Source of the DNA: Streptomyces sioyaensis
GTDB lineage: Bacteria; Actinomycetota; Actinomycetes; Streptomycetales; Streptomycetaceae
Length of the DNA: 46,613 nucleotides
Reading direction: 5' to 3'
NCBI RefSeq assembly: GCF_004122735.1
Contig: NZ_SDIF01000050.1
Coordinates: forward strand, 1 to 46,613
Position 1 is the first letter of the stretch. The number at the start of each line of letters is the position of its first letter. The position numbers were made by a program, and so were the translations under genes. The notes under the pieces are model-generated. The model worked only from the letters and a program-made list of their open reading frames with translations. It made no database searches and had not been told where the DNA came from. Of this stretch, positions 25,578 through 35,047 are shown piece by piece.

Positions 25578-27172
25578 CCGTGCTCGCGACCGGGCTCGAT
25601 ACGGCGGGCGCCGAATACGCCGAGCGTCGTACGGCGATGCTCGCCAAGCTCGCGGAGGTCGAGGCCGCACACGCCGAGGCGACCGCGGGCGGCGGGGAGA
25701 AGTACGTCGCCCGGCACCGGGGACGCGGCAAGCTGCTCGCCCGGGAGCGGATCGAGCTGCTGCTCGACCCCGACACCCCGTTCCTGGAGCTGTCACCGCT
25801 CGCGGCCTGGGGCAGCGACTACCCCGTCGGCGCCTCGGTGGTCACCGGCATCGGCACCGTCGAGGGCGTGGAGTGCCTCATCACCGCCAACGACCCGACG
25901 GTGCGCGGCGGCGCCAGCAACCCCTGGTCGCTGAAGAAGGCGCTGCGGGCCGACGAGATCGCCTTCGCCAACCGGCTGCCGCTGATCTCGCTCGTCGAGT
26001 CCGGCGGCGCCGATCTGCCCAGCCAGAAGGAGATCTTCATCCCGGGCGGCGCGCTGTTCCGGGACCTCACCCGGCTGTCGGCGGCCGGCATCCCGACCAT
26101 CGCCGTGGTGTTCGGCAACTCGACCGCGGGCGGTGCCTACGTCCCCGGCATGTCCGACCACGTCATCATGGTCAAGGAACGCGCCAAGGTGTTCCTGGGC
26201 GGACCGCCGCTGGTGAAGATGGCGACCGGCGAGGAGAGCGACGACGAGTCGCTGGGCGGCGCCGAGATGCACGCCCGCACCTCCGGCCTCGCGGACTACT
26301 TCGCGCTGGACGAGCCGGACGCGCTGCGCCAGGCCCGGCGGGTCGTCGCCCGCCTCAACTGGCGCAAGGCGCACCCGGATCCGGGCCCCGCGGCACCGCC
26401 GAAGTACGACGAGGACGAGCTGCTCGGCATCGTCCCCGGCGACCTCAAGGCGCCGTTCGACCCCCGTGAGGTCATCGCCCGGATCGTGGACGGCTCGGAC
26501 TTCGACGAGTTCAAGCCGCTCTACGGGCCGAGTCTGACCACCGGCTGGGCGCGGCTGCACGGCTATCCGGTCGGCATCCTCGCCAACGCCCAGGGCGTGC
26601 TCTTCAGCGCGGAGTCCCAGAAGGCCGCACAGTTCATCCAGCTGGCCAACCAGCGTGACATCCCGCTGCTCTTCCTCCACAACACCACCGGCTACATGGT
26701 CGGCAAGGAGTACGAGCAGGGCGGCATCATCAAACACGGCGCGATGATGATCAACGCGGTGTCGAACTCGAAGGTCCCGCACCTGTCCGTCCTCATGGGC
26801 GCCTCCTACGGCGCCGGCCACTACGGCATGTGCGGCCGCGCCTACGACCCCCGCTTCCTGTTCGCCTGGCCGAGCGCCAAGTCCGCCGTCATGGGGCCGC
26901 AGCAGCTGGCCGGCGTGCTCTCCCTCGTCGCCCGCGCCTCGGCCGCGGCCAAGGGGCAGCCGTACGACGAGGAGGCGGACGCCGGGCTGCGCGCCATGGT
27001 CGAGCAGCAGATCGAGTCGGAGTCGCTGCCGATGTTCCTGTCCGGGCGGCTCTACGACGACGGCGTCATCGACCCGCGCGACACCCGAACCGTTCTCGGC
27101 CTGTGCCTGTCCGCCCTGCACACCGCCCCGGTCGAGGGTGCGCGGGGCGGCTTCGGCGTCTTCCGGATGTGA
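25574..27172 (+). CDS. Acyl-CoA carboxylase beta (carboxyltransferase) subunit, MCC/GCC type
   Basis: 532 residues from GTG 25574, overlapping the AtuA stop by four bases. It is a two-crotonase-domain carboxyltransferase: LVESGGADLPSQKEIFIPGG and GNSTAGGAYVPGMSD in the N half, LFLHNTTGYMVGKEYEQGGIIKHGAKM-like stretch and MGASYGAGHYGMCGRAYDPRFLF in the C half, ending GARGGFGVFRM. The pattern is that of methylcrotonyl-CoA and geranyl-CoA carboxylases rather than propionyl-CoA carboxylase. It transfers CO2 from biotin to an alpha,beta-unsaturated acyl-CoA; which one is not decided by sequence reading. Confidence 0.93.
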
Positions 27173-27179
27173 GGCAGAA

Positions 27180-29120
27180 GTGATCCGTTCCGTCCTCGTC
27201 GCCAATCGCGGCGAAATAGCCCGGCGGGTCTTCCGTACCTGCCGCGAGCTGGGCATCTCCACCGTCGCCGTGTACTCGGACGCGGATGTGGGCGCACGTT
27301 TCGTCCAGGAGGCCGACACCGCCGTACGGCTCCCGGGCGAGGCCCCGGCCGACACCTATCTGCGCGGCGATCTGATCGTGGCCGCCGCACGGGCCGCCGG
27401 CGCGGACGCCGTCCACCCCGGCTACGGCTTCCTCTCCGAGAACGCCGGATTCGCCGCGGCGGTGGCCGACGCGGGCCTGACCTGGATCGGGCCGCCGCCC
27501 GCCGCCATCGAGTCCATGGCCTCCAAGACGCGGGCCAAGGAGCTGATGGCGGCGGCCGGGGTGCCGCTGCTGGCGCCCGTCGACCCCGGCTCGGCCACCG
27601 ACGCCCAGCTGCCGCTGCTGGTGAAGGCGGCGGCCGGGGGCGGCGGCCGCGGCATGCGCGTGGTCACCGAACTGGCCGACCTCGACGAGGAGTTGACGGC
27701 CGCCAAGGCTGAGGCGGCGGCCGCCTTCGGCGACGGGGAGGTGTTCGTCGAGCCGTACGTCGTCGGCGGGCGCCATGTCGAGGTGCAGATCCTCGCCGAC
27801 GCGCACGGCACGGTCTGGACGCTCGGCACCCGCGACTGCTCCCTCCAGCGCCGCCACCAGAAGGTCATCGAGGAGGCCCCGGCCCCCGCACTGCCGCACG
27901 AGCTGCGGGACACCCTGCACCGGGCCGCGGACCGGGCCGCCCGCGCCATCGACTACCGGGGCGCGGGCACCGTGGAGTTCCTGGTCTCCGCGGACGGCCG
28001 GGCGTACTTCCTGGAGATGAACACCCGCCTCCAGGTCGAACACCCGGTCACCGAGGCGGTCCACGGCCTCGACCTGGTCGCCCTGCAGCTGCGGGTCGCC
28101 GAGGGCCGCCCCCTGGACGGCGATCCGCCGCCGCCGCACGGGCACGCCGTGGAGGCCCGGCTGTACGCCGAGGACCCCGCCGCCGGCTGGCAGCCGCAGA
28201 CCGGCACCCTGCACCGGCTGGCACTGCCCGAGGGCGTCCGGCTGGACTCCGGGGTGGGCGACGGCGACACCATCGGCGTCCACTACGACCCGATGCTCGC
28301 CAAGGTCATCGCCTGGGCGCCGAGCCGGGACGAGGCGGTACGCAAGCTCGCGGGCGCCCTGGAACGGGCCGAGATCCACGGCCCCGCCACCAACCGCGAC
28401 CTGCTCGTACGGTCCCTGCGCCACCCGGAGTTCACCGACCCCGGCGCGCTGGACACCGGCTTCTACGACCGCAACCTCGCCGCGCTGACCGGGACCGGCG
28501 CGGACGGCGGGGGCGTCTTCGCGCTCGCCGCCGCCCTCGCCGACGCGGCCGGCCGCTCCCGCTTCGGGGGCTTTCGCAACGTCCCCTCGGGGCCGCAGGT
28601 CAAGACCTACGCCTGCGGGGACATCGCATACCCGATCCGCTACCGGCTCGGCCGGGACGGGCTGTCGGCCGAGGAGTTCCCCGGCGTACGGCTGCTGACC
28701 CTCGGCGCCCACGAGGTGGTGCTCGACGTCGACGGCGTACGGCGGCGGTTCGCGGTCGCCCGCTACGGGGACCGGGTCCATGTCGACGCGCCCCCGCTGG
28801 CCGGCGCGGCCGCCGCACCGTGCTCCTGGTCGTTCACCGCACTGCCCCGCTTCGCCGACCCCGCCGCCCGCACCGAGCCCGGCTCGCTGCTGGCGCCGAT
28901 GCCCGGCACGGTCGTCCGGATCGCGCCCGGCCTTGCCGAGGGCGACCGGGTCGCGGCCGGCCAGCCGCTGCTGTGGCTGGAGGCCATGAAGATGGAACAC
29001 AAGATCACCGCCCCCGCCGCCGGCACCCTCACCTCGCTGCCCGTCCACACCGGACGACAGGTCGAAGTCGGGGCCCTGCTGGCCGTCGTGGACACCACGG
29101 CCGCGCAGGAAACGGTCTGA
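27180..29120 (+). CDS. Acyl-CoA carboxylase alpha subunit (biotin carboxylase + BCCP)
   Basis: 646 residues from GTG 27180, seven bases after the beta subunit. Residues 1-445 are biotin carboxylase: VLVANRGEIARRVFRTCRELG, PGYGFLSENA, the ATP-grasp loop AAAGGGGRGMR and EMNTRLQVEHPVTE. A linker domain follows, and the C-terminal biotinyl domain has LWLEAMKMEH near residue 600, with the biotinylated lysine in EAMKM. It carries out ATP-dependent carboxylation of its own biotin and hands CO2 to the beta subunit. Confidence 0.95.
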   Translation: MIRSVLVANRGEIARRVFRTCRELGISTVAVYSDADVGARFVQEADTAVRLPGEAPADTYLRGDLIVAAARAAGADAVHPGYGFLSENAGFAAAVADAGLTWIGPPPAAIESMASKTRAKELMAAAGVPLLAPVDPGSATDAQLPLLVKAAAGGGGRGMRVVTELADLDEELTAAKAEAAAAFGDGEVFVEPYVVGGRHVEVQILADAHGTVWTLGTRDCSLQRRHQKVIEEAPAPALPHELRDTLHRAADRAARAIDYRGAGTVEFLVSADGRAYFLEMNTRLQVEHPVTEAVHGLDLVALQLRVAEGRPLDGDPPPPHGHAVEARLYAEDPAAGWQPQTGTLHRLALPEGVRLDSGVGDGDTIGVHYDPMLAKVIAWAPSRDEAVRKLAGALERAEIHGPATNRDLLVRSLRHPEFTDPGALDTGFYDRNLAALTGTGADGGGVFALAAALADAAGRSRFGGFRNVPSGPQVKTYACGDIAYPIRYRLGRDGLSAEEFPGVRLLTLGAHEVVLDVDGVRRRFAVARYGDRVHVDAPPLAGAAAAPCSWSFTALPRFADPAARTEPGSLLAPMPGTVVRIAPGLAEGDRVAAGQPLLWLEAMKMEHKITAPAAGTLTSLPVHTGRQVEVGALLAVVDTTAAQETV

Positions 29121-29182
29121 CCCCGCCCTCTGCCCCCACCTCGTACGCGCACCACCTCACCCACCGCACACATGGAGCCGCC

Positions 29183-30346
29183 ATGAGCAACCCTGTGATC
29201 GAGACCGAGGAACACCGCGCCCTCCGCAGCTCCGTCGCCGCCCTCGGCAAACGCTACGGCCGGGAGTACATCGCGCGGACCGTGGCCGAGGGCGGGCACG
29301 CCGACGCGCTCTGGGCGGAGGCCGGCAAGCTCGGCTACCTCGGCGTCAACCTCCCCGAGGAGTACGGCGGCGGAGGCGGCGGCATCGCCGAACTCTCCCT
29401 CGTCCTGGAGGAGTTGGGGGCGGCCGGGTGCCCGCTGCTGATGCTGGTGGTCTCGCCCGCGATCTGCGGCACGGTCATCGCCCGGTTCGGCACCGAGGAA
29501 CAGAAGCGGACCTGGCTCCCGGGCCTCGCCGACGGCACCCGCACCATGGCCTTCGGCATCACCGAGCCGGACGCCGGGTCCAACTCCCACCGCATCACGA
29601 CCACGGCCCGCCGGGAAGGGGGAGGGTGGGTCCTCAACGGCCGGAAGGTCTTCATCTCGGGCGTCGACATCGCCGACGCGACCCTGATCGTCGGCCGCAC
29701 CGAGGACGCCAGGACCGGGCGGCTCAAGCCCTGCCTGTTCATCGTCCCGCGCGACGCCCCCGGCTTCGGCCGCAGCCCGATCGACATGGAACTGGCCGCC
29801 GCGGAGAAGCAGTTCGAGCTGACCCTGGACGAGGTGCGGCTGCCCGCCGACGCGCTGGTCGGCGACGAGGACGCCGGGCTGCTGCAACTGTTCGCCGGGC
29901 TCAACCCGGAGCGCATCATGACCGCCGCGTTCGCCCTGGGGATGGGCCGCTACGCGCTGGACCGGGCCCTCGACTACGCCCGCACCCGGCAGGTGTGGAA
30001 GGAGCCCATCGGCGCCCACCAGGCCATCGCCCACCCCCTCGCCCAGGCCCACATCGAGCTGGAACTCGCCCGGCTGATGACGCAGAAGGCCGCCCACCTC
30101 TACGACGCCGGTGACGACATGGGCGCCGGCGAGGCCGCCAACATGGCCAAGTACGCGGCGGCCGAGGCCGCGGTGCACGCCGTCGACCAGGCCGTGCACA
30201 CCCTCGGCGGCAACGGCCTCACCCGGGAGTACGGCCTCGCCTCGATGATCACGGCGGCCCGGGTGGCGCGGGTCGCCCCGGTCAGCCGCGAGATGATCCT
30301 CAACTTTGTCTCACACCAGTCGCTCGGGCTGCCCAAGTCGTACTGA
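29183..30346 (+). CDS. Acyl-CoA dehydrogenase
   Basis: 387 residues from ATG 29183. The N-terminal helical part has LGYLGVNLPEEYGGGGGG, the middle beta domain has FGITEPDAGSNSHRI and GWVLNGRKVFISGVDIADATLIVGRT, and the C-terminal helices have YARTRQVWKEPIGAHQAIAHPLAQAHIELELARL and HTLGGNGLTREYGLASMI. This is a complete FAD-dependent acyl-CoA dehydrogenase. In the operon it should make the 2,3-unsaturated CoA ester that the carboxylase uses. It is 62 bases downstream of the alpha subunit with no terminator. Confidence 0.94.
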   Translation: MSNPVIETEEHRALRSSVAALGKRYGREYIARTVAEGGHADALWAEAGKLGYLGVNLPEEYGGGGGGIAELSLVLEELGAAGCPLLMLVVSPAICGTVIARFGTEEQKRTWLPGLADGTRTMAFGITEPDAGSNSHRITTTARREGGGWVLNGRKVFISGVDIADATLIVGRTEDARTGRLKPCLFIVPRDAPGFGRSPIDMELAAAEKQFELTLDEVRLPADALVGDEDAGLLQLFAGLNPERIMTAAFALGMGRYALDRALDYARTRQVWKEPIGAHQAIAHPLAQAHIELELARLMTQKAAHLYDAGDDMGAGEAANMAKYAAAEAAVHAVDQAVHTLGGNGLTREYGLASMITAARVARVAPVSREMILNFVSHQSLGLPKSY

Positions 30347-30444
30347 GGGAGGGATGCTGCGCGAGCCGGCCGGGCCCGCCCCGGCCGGCCAGGGGGCTCC
30401 GTCCCCGCCCGCCGTCCGCCCACCGCCGAAGGGAAGTCCCAGGC

Positions 30445-32061
30445 ATGGTGTCCCAGGTACCCCAGGTGTCCCACGTATCCCACGTGTTCCGCAGCGAGTA
30501 CGCCGACATCGCGCCCGTGGAGCTGCCGATCCACGAGGCGGTCCTCGGGCGGGCGGCGGAGTACGGCGACCGGCCCGCCCTCGTCGACGGCCTCGACGGC
30601 AGCACCCTCAGCTACGCCCGGCTCGACCACCTCAGCCGCCGGACCGCCGCCGCGCTCGCCGCCTCCGGACTCCGCAAGGGCGAGGTGCTGGCCCTGCACA
30701 GCCCCAACAGCGTGCTCTTCCCGGCCGTGTTCTACGCCGCCACCCGCTGCGGGGCGGCGGTCACCCCCGTCCATCCGCTGGCGACCGAGGACGAGTTCGC
30801 CAAGCAGCTGGGGGACTCCGGGGCCCGCTGGATCGTCACCACCTCGGCGCTGCTGGACACCGCCCGCGGCGCGGCCCGGCGGGCCGGCGGCATCGCCGAG
30901 ATCCTCGTCTGCGACCGGGCCCCGGGCCACCGCGGCGTCCTGGACCTGGCCGCCTGCACCGGCCCGGAACCCTCCGTCGCCCTCGACCCGGCCGCCGACC
31001 TCGCCGTCCTGCCCTACTCCTCCGGCACCACCGGCGCCCCCAAGGGCGTGATGCTCACCCACCGCAGCATCGCCACCAACCTCGCCCAGCTCACCCCGCT
31101 CATCTGCAGCGGCCCCGACGACCGGGTGCTGGCCGTGCTGCCGTTCTTCCACATCTACGGGCTGACCGCGCTGATGAACGCCCCGCTGCGGCAGGGCGCC
31201 ACCGTCGTCGTGCTGCCCCGCTTCGACCTGCGCCAGTTCCTCGCCGCGATCGAGCAACACCGCATCACGGCCGTCTACGTGGCGCCCCCCATCGTGCTGG
31301 CCCTGGCCAAACACCCCCTGGTCGCCGACTACGACCTGTCCTCCTTGCGCTACCTCGTCAGCGCCGCGGCGCCGCTGGACGCCGAACTGGCCGCGGCCTG
31401 CTCCCGGCGCCTCGGCCTGCCCCCGGTCCGCCAGGCCTACGGGATGACCGAGTTGTCCCCGGGTACGCACGCCGTGCCCCTCGACGCACCGAACCCGCCC
31501 CCGGGCGCCGTCGGCAAGCTGATCCCCAACACGGAGATGCGTCTGGTGTCCCTGGCGACCGGCGCGGACCTGCCGCCGGGGGAGAGCGGCGAGATCCTCA
31601 TCCGCGGCCCGCAGGTCATGCGGGGCTATCTGGGGCGCCCCGCCGATACCGCCGCGATGATCGACCCCGAGGGCTGGCTGCACACCGGCGACATCGGGCG
31701 GGCGGACGCCGATGGCTGGCTCCATGTCGTCGACCGCGTCAAGGAGTTGATCAAGTACAAGGGCTATCAGGTCGCCCCTGCCGACCTCGAAGCGCTGCTG
31801 CTCGGGCACGAGGCGATCGCCGACGCCGCGGTCATCGGCGTCACGGACCCGGACGGCAACGAGGTGCCCAAGGCGTTCGTGGTCCGCCAGCGGGGGGCCC
31901 AGCTCAGCGAGGACGAGGTCATCGCGTACGTTGCCGGGCAGGTGGCCCCGTACAAAAAAGTGCGCCGCGTGGAGTTCCTGGACACCGTGCCGCGCGCCGC
32001 CACCGGAAAGATCCTGCGGCGCGAACTGCGCGCCAGGGAAAGGAGTTCGACGCCCCGATGA
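30445..32061 (+). CDS. 4-coumarate-CoA-ligase-type acyl-CoA synthetase
   Basis: 538 residues from ATG 30445. It is an ANL-superfamily adenylating enzyme: P-loop YSSGTTGAPKGVMLTH near residue 190, YGMTELSPGTH near 331, TGDIG, hinge region DRVKELIKYKGYQVAP near 432 and the catalytic lysine in PRAATGKILRREL near 520. It converts a free acid, ATP and CoA to the acyl-CoA and so should open the pathway. The first residues (VSQVPQVSHVSHVF) come from a small direct repeat. The next gene overlaps its stop by four bases (ATGA). Confidence 0.94.
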   Translation: MVSQVPQVSHVSHVFRSEYADIAPVELPIHEAVLGRAAEYGDRPALVDGLDGSTLSYARLDHLSRRTAAALAASGLRKGEVLALHSPNSVLFPAVFYAATRCGAAVTPVHPLATEDEFAKQLGDSGARWIVTTSALLDTARGAARRAGGIAEILVCDRAPGHRGVLDLAACTGPEPSVALDPAADLAVLPYSSGTTGAPKGVMLTHRSIATNLAQLTPLICSGPDDRVLAVLPFFHIYGLTALMNAPLRQGATVVVLPRFDLRQFLAAIEQHRITAVYVAPPIVLALAKHPLVADYDLSSLRYLVSAAAPLDAELAAACSRRLGLPPVRQAYGMTELSPGTHAVPLDAPNPPPGAVGKLIPNTEMRLVSLATGADLPPGESGEILIRGPQVMRGYLGRPADTAAMIDPEGWLHTGDIGRADADGWLHVVDRVKELIKYKGYQVAPADLEALLLGHEAIADAAVIGVTDPDGNEVPKAFVVRQRGAQLSEDEVIAYVAGQVAPYKKVRRVEFLDTVPRAATGKILRRELRARERSSTPR

Positions 32062-32828
32062 CCGACGCCTCCGCGACACCCCTGGTGCTGCGCTCCCACG
32101 AGCGCGGCATCACCACGCTCACGCTGGACTCCCCGCACAACCGCAACGCCCTCTCCACCCGCCTGGTGGGCGAACTCCACCAGGCACTCGCGGACGCCGC
32201 GGCCGACCAGGAGACCCGTGCCGTCGTCCTCACCCACACCGGCGGCACGTTCTGCGCCGGCGCGGACCTCTCCGAGGCCACCTCGGGCACCGCGAAGGAC
32301 GGCCCGCTGGGCCTGGCCCGGCTGCTGCGCGCGATCGTGGCCCTGCCCAAGCCGGTCGTCGCCCGGGTCACCGGACACGTCCGGGCCGGCGGCCTGGGCC
32401 TGCTCGGCGCCTGCGACATCTCCGCGGCCGGACCCGACGCCACCTTCGCCTTCACCGAGGCCCGCCTGGGCCTCGCCCCCGCCGTCATCTCCCTCCCGCT
32501 GCTGCCGCGCCTGGACCCCCGGGCAGCCGGCCGCTACTACCTCACCGGCGAGAAGTTCGACGCGGCCGAGGCGGCCCGGATCGGCCTGGTCACCCTCGCC
32601 GCCGCCGACGTCGACACCGGCCTCGCGCCCGTACTGGACGGCCTGCGCAAGGGGTCCCCCCAGGGCCTGGCCGAGTCGAAGAAGCTGGTCACCGCCCAGG
32701 TGCTGGGCACCTTCGACCGCGACACCGAGGCGCTCGCCGAACAGTCCGTGCGGCTCTTCGGCTCCGCCGAGGCCCGCGAGGGCATGACCGCCTTCCTGGA
32801 GCGACGGGCCCCGGCATGGGCGCGCTGA
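32058..32828 (+). CDS. Enoyl-CoA hydratase/isomerase family protein
   Basis: 256 residues from ATG 32058, coupled to the ligase stop. Crotonase landmarks are LTLDSPHNRNALS, the oxyanion-hole strands HTGGTFCAGADLSE and GHVRAGGLGLLGACDI, and FTEARLGLAPAVIS, where the Glu aligns with the catalytic Glu of the family. Near the end KKLVTAQVLG and FLERRAPAWAR are standard. It probably hydrates the carboxylated enoyl-CoA (methylglutaconyl-CoA-hydratase-like role) in this operon. Confidence 0.93.
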   Translation: MTDASATPLVLRSHERGITTLTLDSPHNRNALSTRLVGELHQALADAAADQETRAVVLTHTGGTFCAGADLSEATSGTAKDGPLGLARLLRAIVALPKPVVARVTGHVRAGGLGLLGACDISAAGPDATFAFTEARLGLAPAVISLPLLPRLDPRAAGRYYLTGEKFDAAEAARIGLVTLAAADVDTGLAPVLDGLRKGSPQGLAESKKLVTAQVLGTFDRDTEALAEQSVRLFGSAEAREGMTAFLERRAPAWAR

Positions 32829-33451
32829 CCCCCGCCCGCGGCCCCAAGCAGCCCCAGCAGGAACGCAGTCGCGCCACCCGCCTCAAACTGCTGGAGGCCG
32901 CCATCGCCTGCCTCGCCGAGCGCGGCTGGAGCGGCAGCACGGTCTCGGTGGTCGCCGAGCGCGCGGGCGTCTCCCGGGGCGCCGCCCAGCACCACTTCCG
33001 CACCCGCGAGGACCTCTTCACCGCGGCCGTCGAACACGTCGCGGAGAAGCGCCGCGGCGCCGTCAAGGCCGTCGCCCACAACCTCCCGCCGGCCGGCTCC
33101 ATCGCCCGCACCTGGGTCATCGTCGAGGAACTCGTCGGCCTCTACACGGGGCCGCTGTTCCGCGCCGCGTTGCACCTGTGGGTGGCCGCCTCCGACGAGG
33201 AGCAGCTGCGCGACCGGGTCACCGCCCTGGAAGCCCGGGTGGGACGGGAGGCACACCGCACGGCGGTGGCCCTGCTGGACGCCGACGAAGCGGTGCCCGG
33301 TGTACGGGAGACCGTCCAGGGCCTGCTCGACATGGCCCGCGGCCTCGGTCTCGCCAACCTCCTGACCGACGACTCGGCCCGCCGCGACCGGGTCGTCGAG
33401 CAGTGGGCGAAGATCATCGACAGCGTCCTGAACCCGGCGGACCGCCGGTGA
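32816..33451 (+). CDS. TetR-family regulator closing the AtuA/carboxylase operon
   Basis: 211 residues from ATG 32816, overlapping the hydratase by 13 bases. The helix-turn-helix is at about 20-66: RATRLKLLEAAIACLAERGWSGSTVSVVAERAGVSRGAAQHHFRTREDLF, close to the AcrR group, with a C-terminal ligand domain containing ARTWVIVEELVGLYTGPLFRAALHLWVAA. As the last coupled gene it is the obvious local regulator, likely a repressor released by a CoA-ester intermediate. No clear palindrome was picked out upstream of 22954. Confidence 0.93.
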   Translation: MGALTPARGPKQPQQERSRATRLKLLEAAIACLAERGWSGSTVSVVAERAGVSRGAAQHHFRTREDLFTAAVEHVAEKRRGAVKAVAHNLPPAGSIARTWVIVEELVGLYTGPLFRAALHLWVAASDEEQLRDRVTALEARVGREAHRTAVALLDADEAVPGVRETVQGLLDMARGLGLANLLTDDSARRDRVVEQWAKIIDSVLNPADRR

Positions 33452-33458
33452 ACATCCC

Positions 33459-33800
33459 ACGTTGTCGGCTTTCCCGCCGCGGTGGCGTCCCGCCGTTGCG
33501 CCTGGCGGCGGGCGTGGGTGGTCGGGTGCGGTGCCGCTCCTCCGGACTCCGTCCTGCGGCGCGGCCCCTCCCGTGAGTGGGTGGGAAGAGGCCGGTGGGG
33601 GCGGGCCCCGGCCGTCGTCTGCGTGCAGTCGAGGGACGAGGCCCGCCCCCACCGGTCTTCATCCACACCCAACGGGAGGGAGCGGACCGCAGGACGGAGT
33701 CCGGAGGGCCGGTCCCGCAGCCGAACAGCCAGCGCAGCGGCAACAAGCCCGCCGCAGGCGCAACGGCGAACAACACCCACGGCGGGCCAGCCGACAACGT
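33459..33800. repeat. 342-bp imperfect inverted repeat (giant hairpin)
   Basis: The outer arms ACGTTGTCGGCT (33459-33470) and AGCCGACAACGT (33789-33800) are perfect, and pairing continues inward: CTCCTCCGGACTCCGTCCTG (33537-33556) opposes the stretch 33691-33703, and 33577-33607 opposes 33641-33670. The loop is about 33608-33640. It begins eight bases after the TetR stop and holds no credible gene: frames across it have no domain, no start context and are readable on both strands, as expected of a palindrome. It is probably a non-autonomous repeat element or giant terminator. Confidence 0.8.
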
Positions 33801-33912
33801 GCGGCGCGCCGCAAAGCGCAACGGCGAGAAACCACCACGGCGGGAAAGCCAAAAACGTGCGGCGCGCCGCAAAGCGCAACGGCGAGAAACCACCACGGCG
33901 GAAAAGACAAAA
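33797..33912. repeat. Two tandem 58-bp repeats next to the giant hairpin
   Basis: Units 33797-33854 and 33855-33912 begin ACGTGCGGCGCGCCGCAAAG and differ at only two positions near the end; a third unit starts at 33913 but breaks off after ACGT. A degenerate copy lies at about 33746-33796, inside the right arm of the inverted repeat, and the left arm is the same sequence reversed. Each unit contains the palindrome GGCGCGCC. Confidence 0.85.
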
Positions 33913-33943
33913 ACGTGGGAAGGCCCGGCGGCCGAAGGCCGCC

Positions 33944-35047
33944 TCAGCGGGGGGCGATGTCCTCGAACCCGTCGATCTCCCGCGGCCCGCGCGCCCCGGG
34001 CCCCACATACCGGGCCGACGGCCGGACCAGTCGGCCCGTCCGCTTCTGCTCCAGGATGTGCGCGCTCCACCCCGCCGTCCGGGCGCAGGTGAACATCGAG
34101 GTGAACATGTGCGCCGGGACCTCGGCGAAGTCCAGGACGATGGCTGCCCAGAACTCGACGTTGGTGGCCAGCACCCGGTCGGGGCGGCGGTTGTGCAGCT
34201 CCTCCAGCGCGGCCTTCTCCAGCGCCTCGGCGACCTCGAAGCGCGGGGCGGCCAGCTCCTTCGCGGTGCGCCGCAGCACCCGCGCCCGCGGGTCCTCGGC
34301 GCGGTAGACGCGGTGGCCGAAGCCCATCAGCCGCTCGCCCTGGTCCAGCGCCTTGCGGACGTACGCGCCGGCGTCGCCGGTCCGCTCGATCTCCTCGATC
34401 ATGCCGAGGACGCGGGAGGGCGCACCGCCGTGCAGCGGGCCGGACATCGCGCCGACCGCCCCGGAGAGCGCCGCCGCCACGTCCGCGCCGGTGGAGGCGA
34501 TGACCCGGGCGGTGAAGGTGGAGGCGTTCATGCCGTGCTCGGCGGCCGAGGTCCAGTAGGCGTCGACGGCCTTGACGTGCTTGGGGTCCGGCTCGCCGCG
34601 CCAGCGCTTCATGAAGCGCTCCACGACGGTCTCCGCCTTGTCGATCTCCTTCTGCGGCACCATCGGCAGGCCCTGCCCGCGCGCCGACTGGGCGACGTAC
34701 GACAGCGCCATCACCGCGGCGCGGGCGAGGTTGTCACGAGCCGTCGCCTCGTCGATGTCCAGCAGCGGTTTGAGGCCCCACACGGGCGCGAGCATGGCGA
34801 GCGCGGACTGTACATCGACCCGGATGTCCCCGGAGTGCACCGGGATCGGGAAGGGCTCGGCGGGCGGGAGACCGGGGTTGAACGCCCCGTCGACCAGCAG
34901 CCCCCAGACGTTCCCGAAGGACACCTGACCGACGAGCTCTTCGATGTCGACCCCGCGATAGCGGAGGGCACCGCCTTCCTTGTCCGGTTCGGCGATCTCC
35001 GTCTCGAACGCGACGATTCCCTCGAGTCCGGGTACGAAGTCGGGCAT
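33944..35047 (-). CDS. Citrate synthase-family protein (actinobacterial second citrate synthase)
   Basis: 367 residues from ATG 35047 with GAGGAG seven bases upstream. It condenses oxaloacetate with an acyl-CoA. Visible are SGPLHGGAP with the substrate His near 206 and MGFGHRVYRAEDPRARVLR with the second catalytic His near 245. The third catalytic position, normally Asp in NVDF(Y/F), reads NVEFWAA with Glu near 298. The C-terminus (CARTAGWSAHILEQKRTGRLVRPSARY) is the conserved type I end. I recall the same NVEFWAA form in other streptomycete second citrate synthases. Acetyl-CoA versus propionyl-CoA preference is undecided. Confidence 0.9.
   Translation of the reverse strand: MPDFVPGLEGIVAFETEIAEPDKEGGALRYRGVDIEELVGQVSFGNVWGLLVDGAFNPGLPPAEPFPIPVHSGDIRVDVQSALAMLAPVWGLKPLLDIDEATARDNLARAAVMALSYVAQSARGQGLPMVPQKEIDKAETVVERFMKRWRGEPDPKHVKAVDAYWTSAAEHGMNASTFTARVIASTGADVAAALSGAVGAMSGPLHGGAPSRVLGMIEEIERTGDAGAYVRKALDQGERLMGFGHRVYRAEDPRARVLRRTAKELAAPRFEVAEALEKAALEELHNRRPDRVLATNVEFWAAIVLDFAEVPAHMFTSMFTCARTAGWSAHILEQKRTGRLVRPSARYVGPGARGPREIDGFEDIAPR

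Noticed and set aside
30306..32828. 840-codon frame covering the ligase and hydratase genes
   Set aside because: Its first part is a shadow of the ligase; only the last 256 residues are the genuine hydratase, which starts at the coupled ATG 32058.
33746..33916. Tandem repeats considered as a CRISPR array
   Set aside because: The units are contiguous with no unique spacers, and no cas genes are near.
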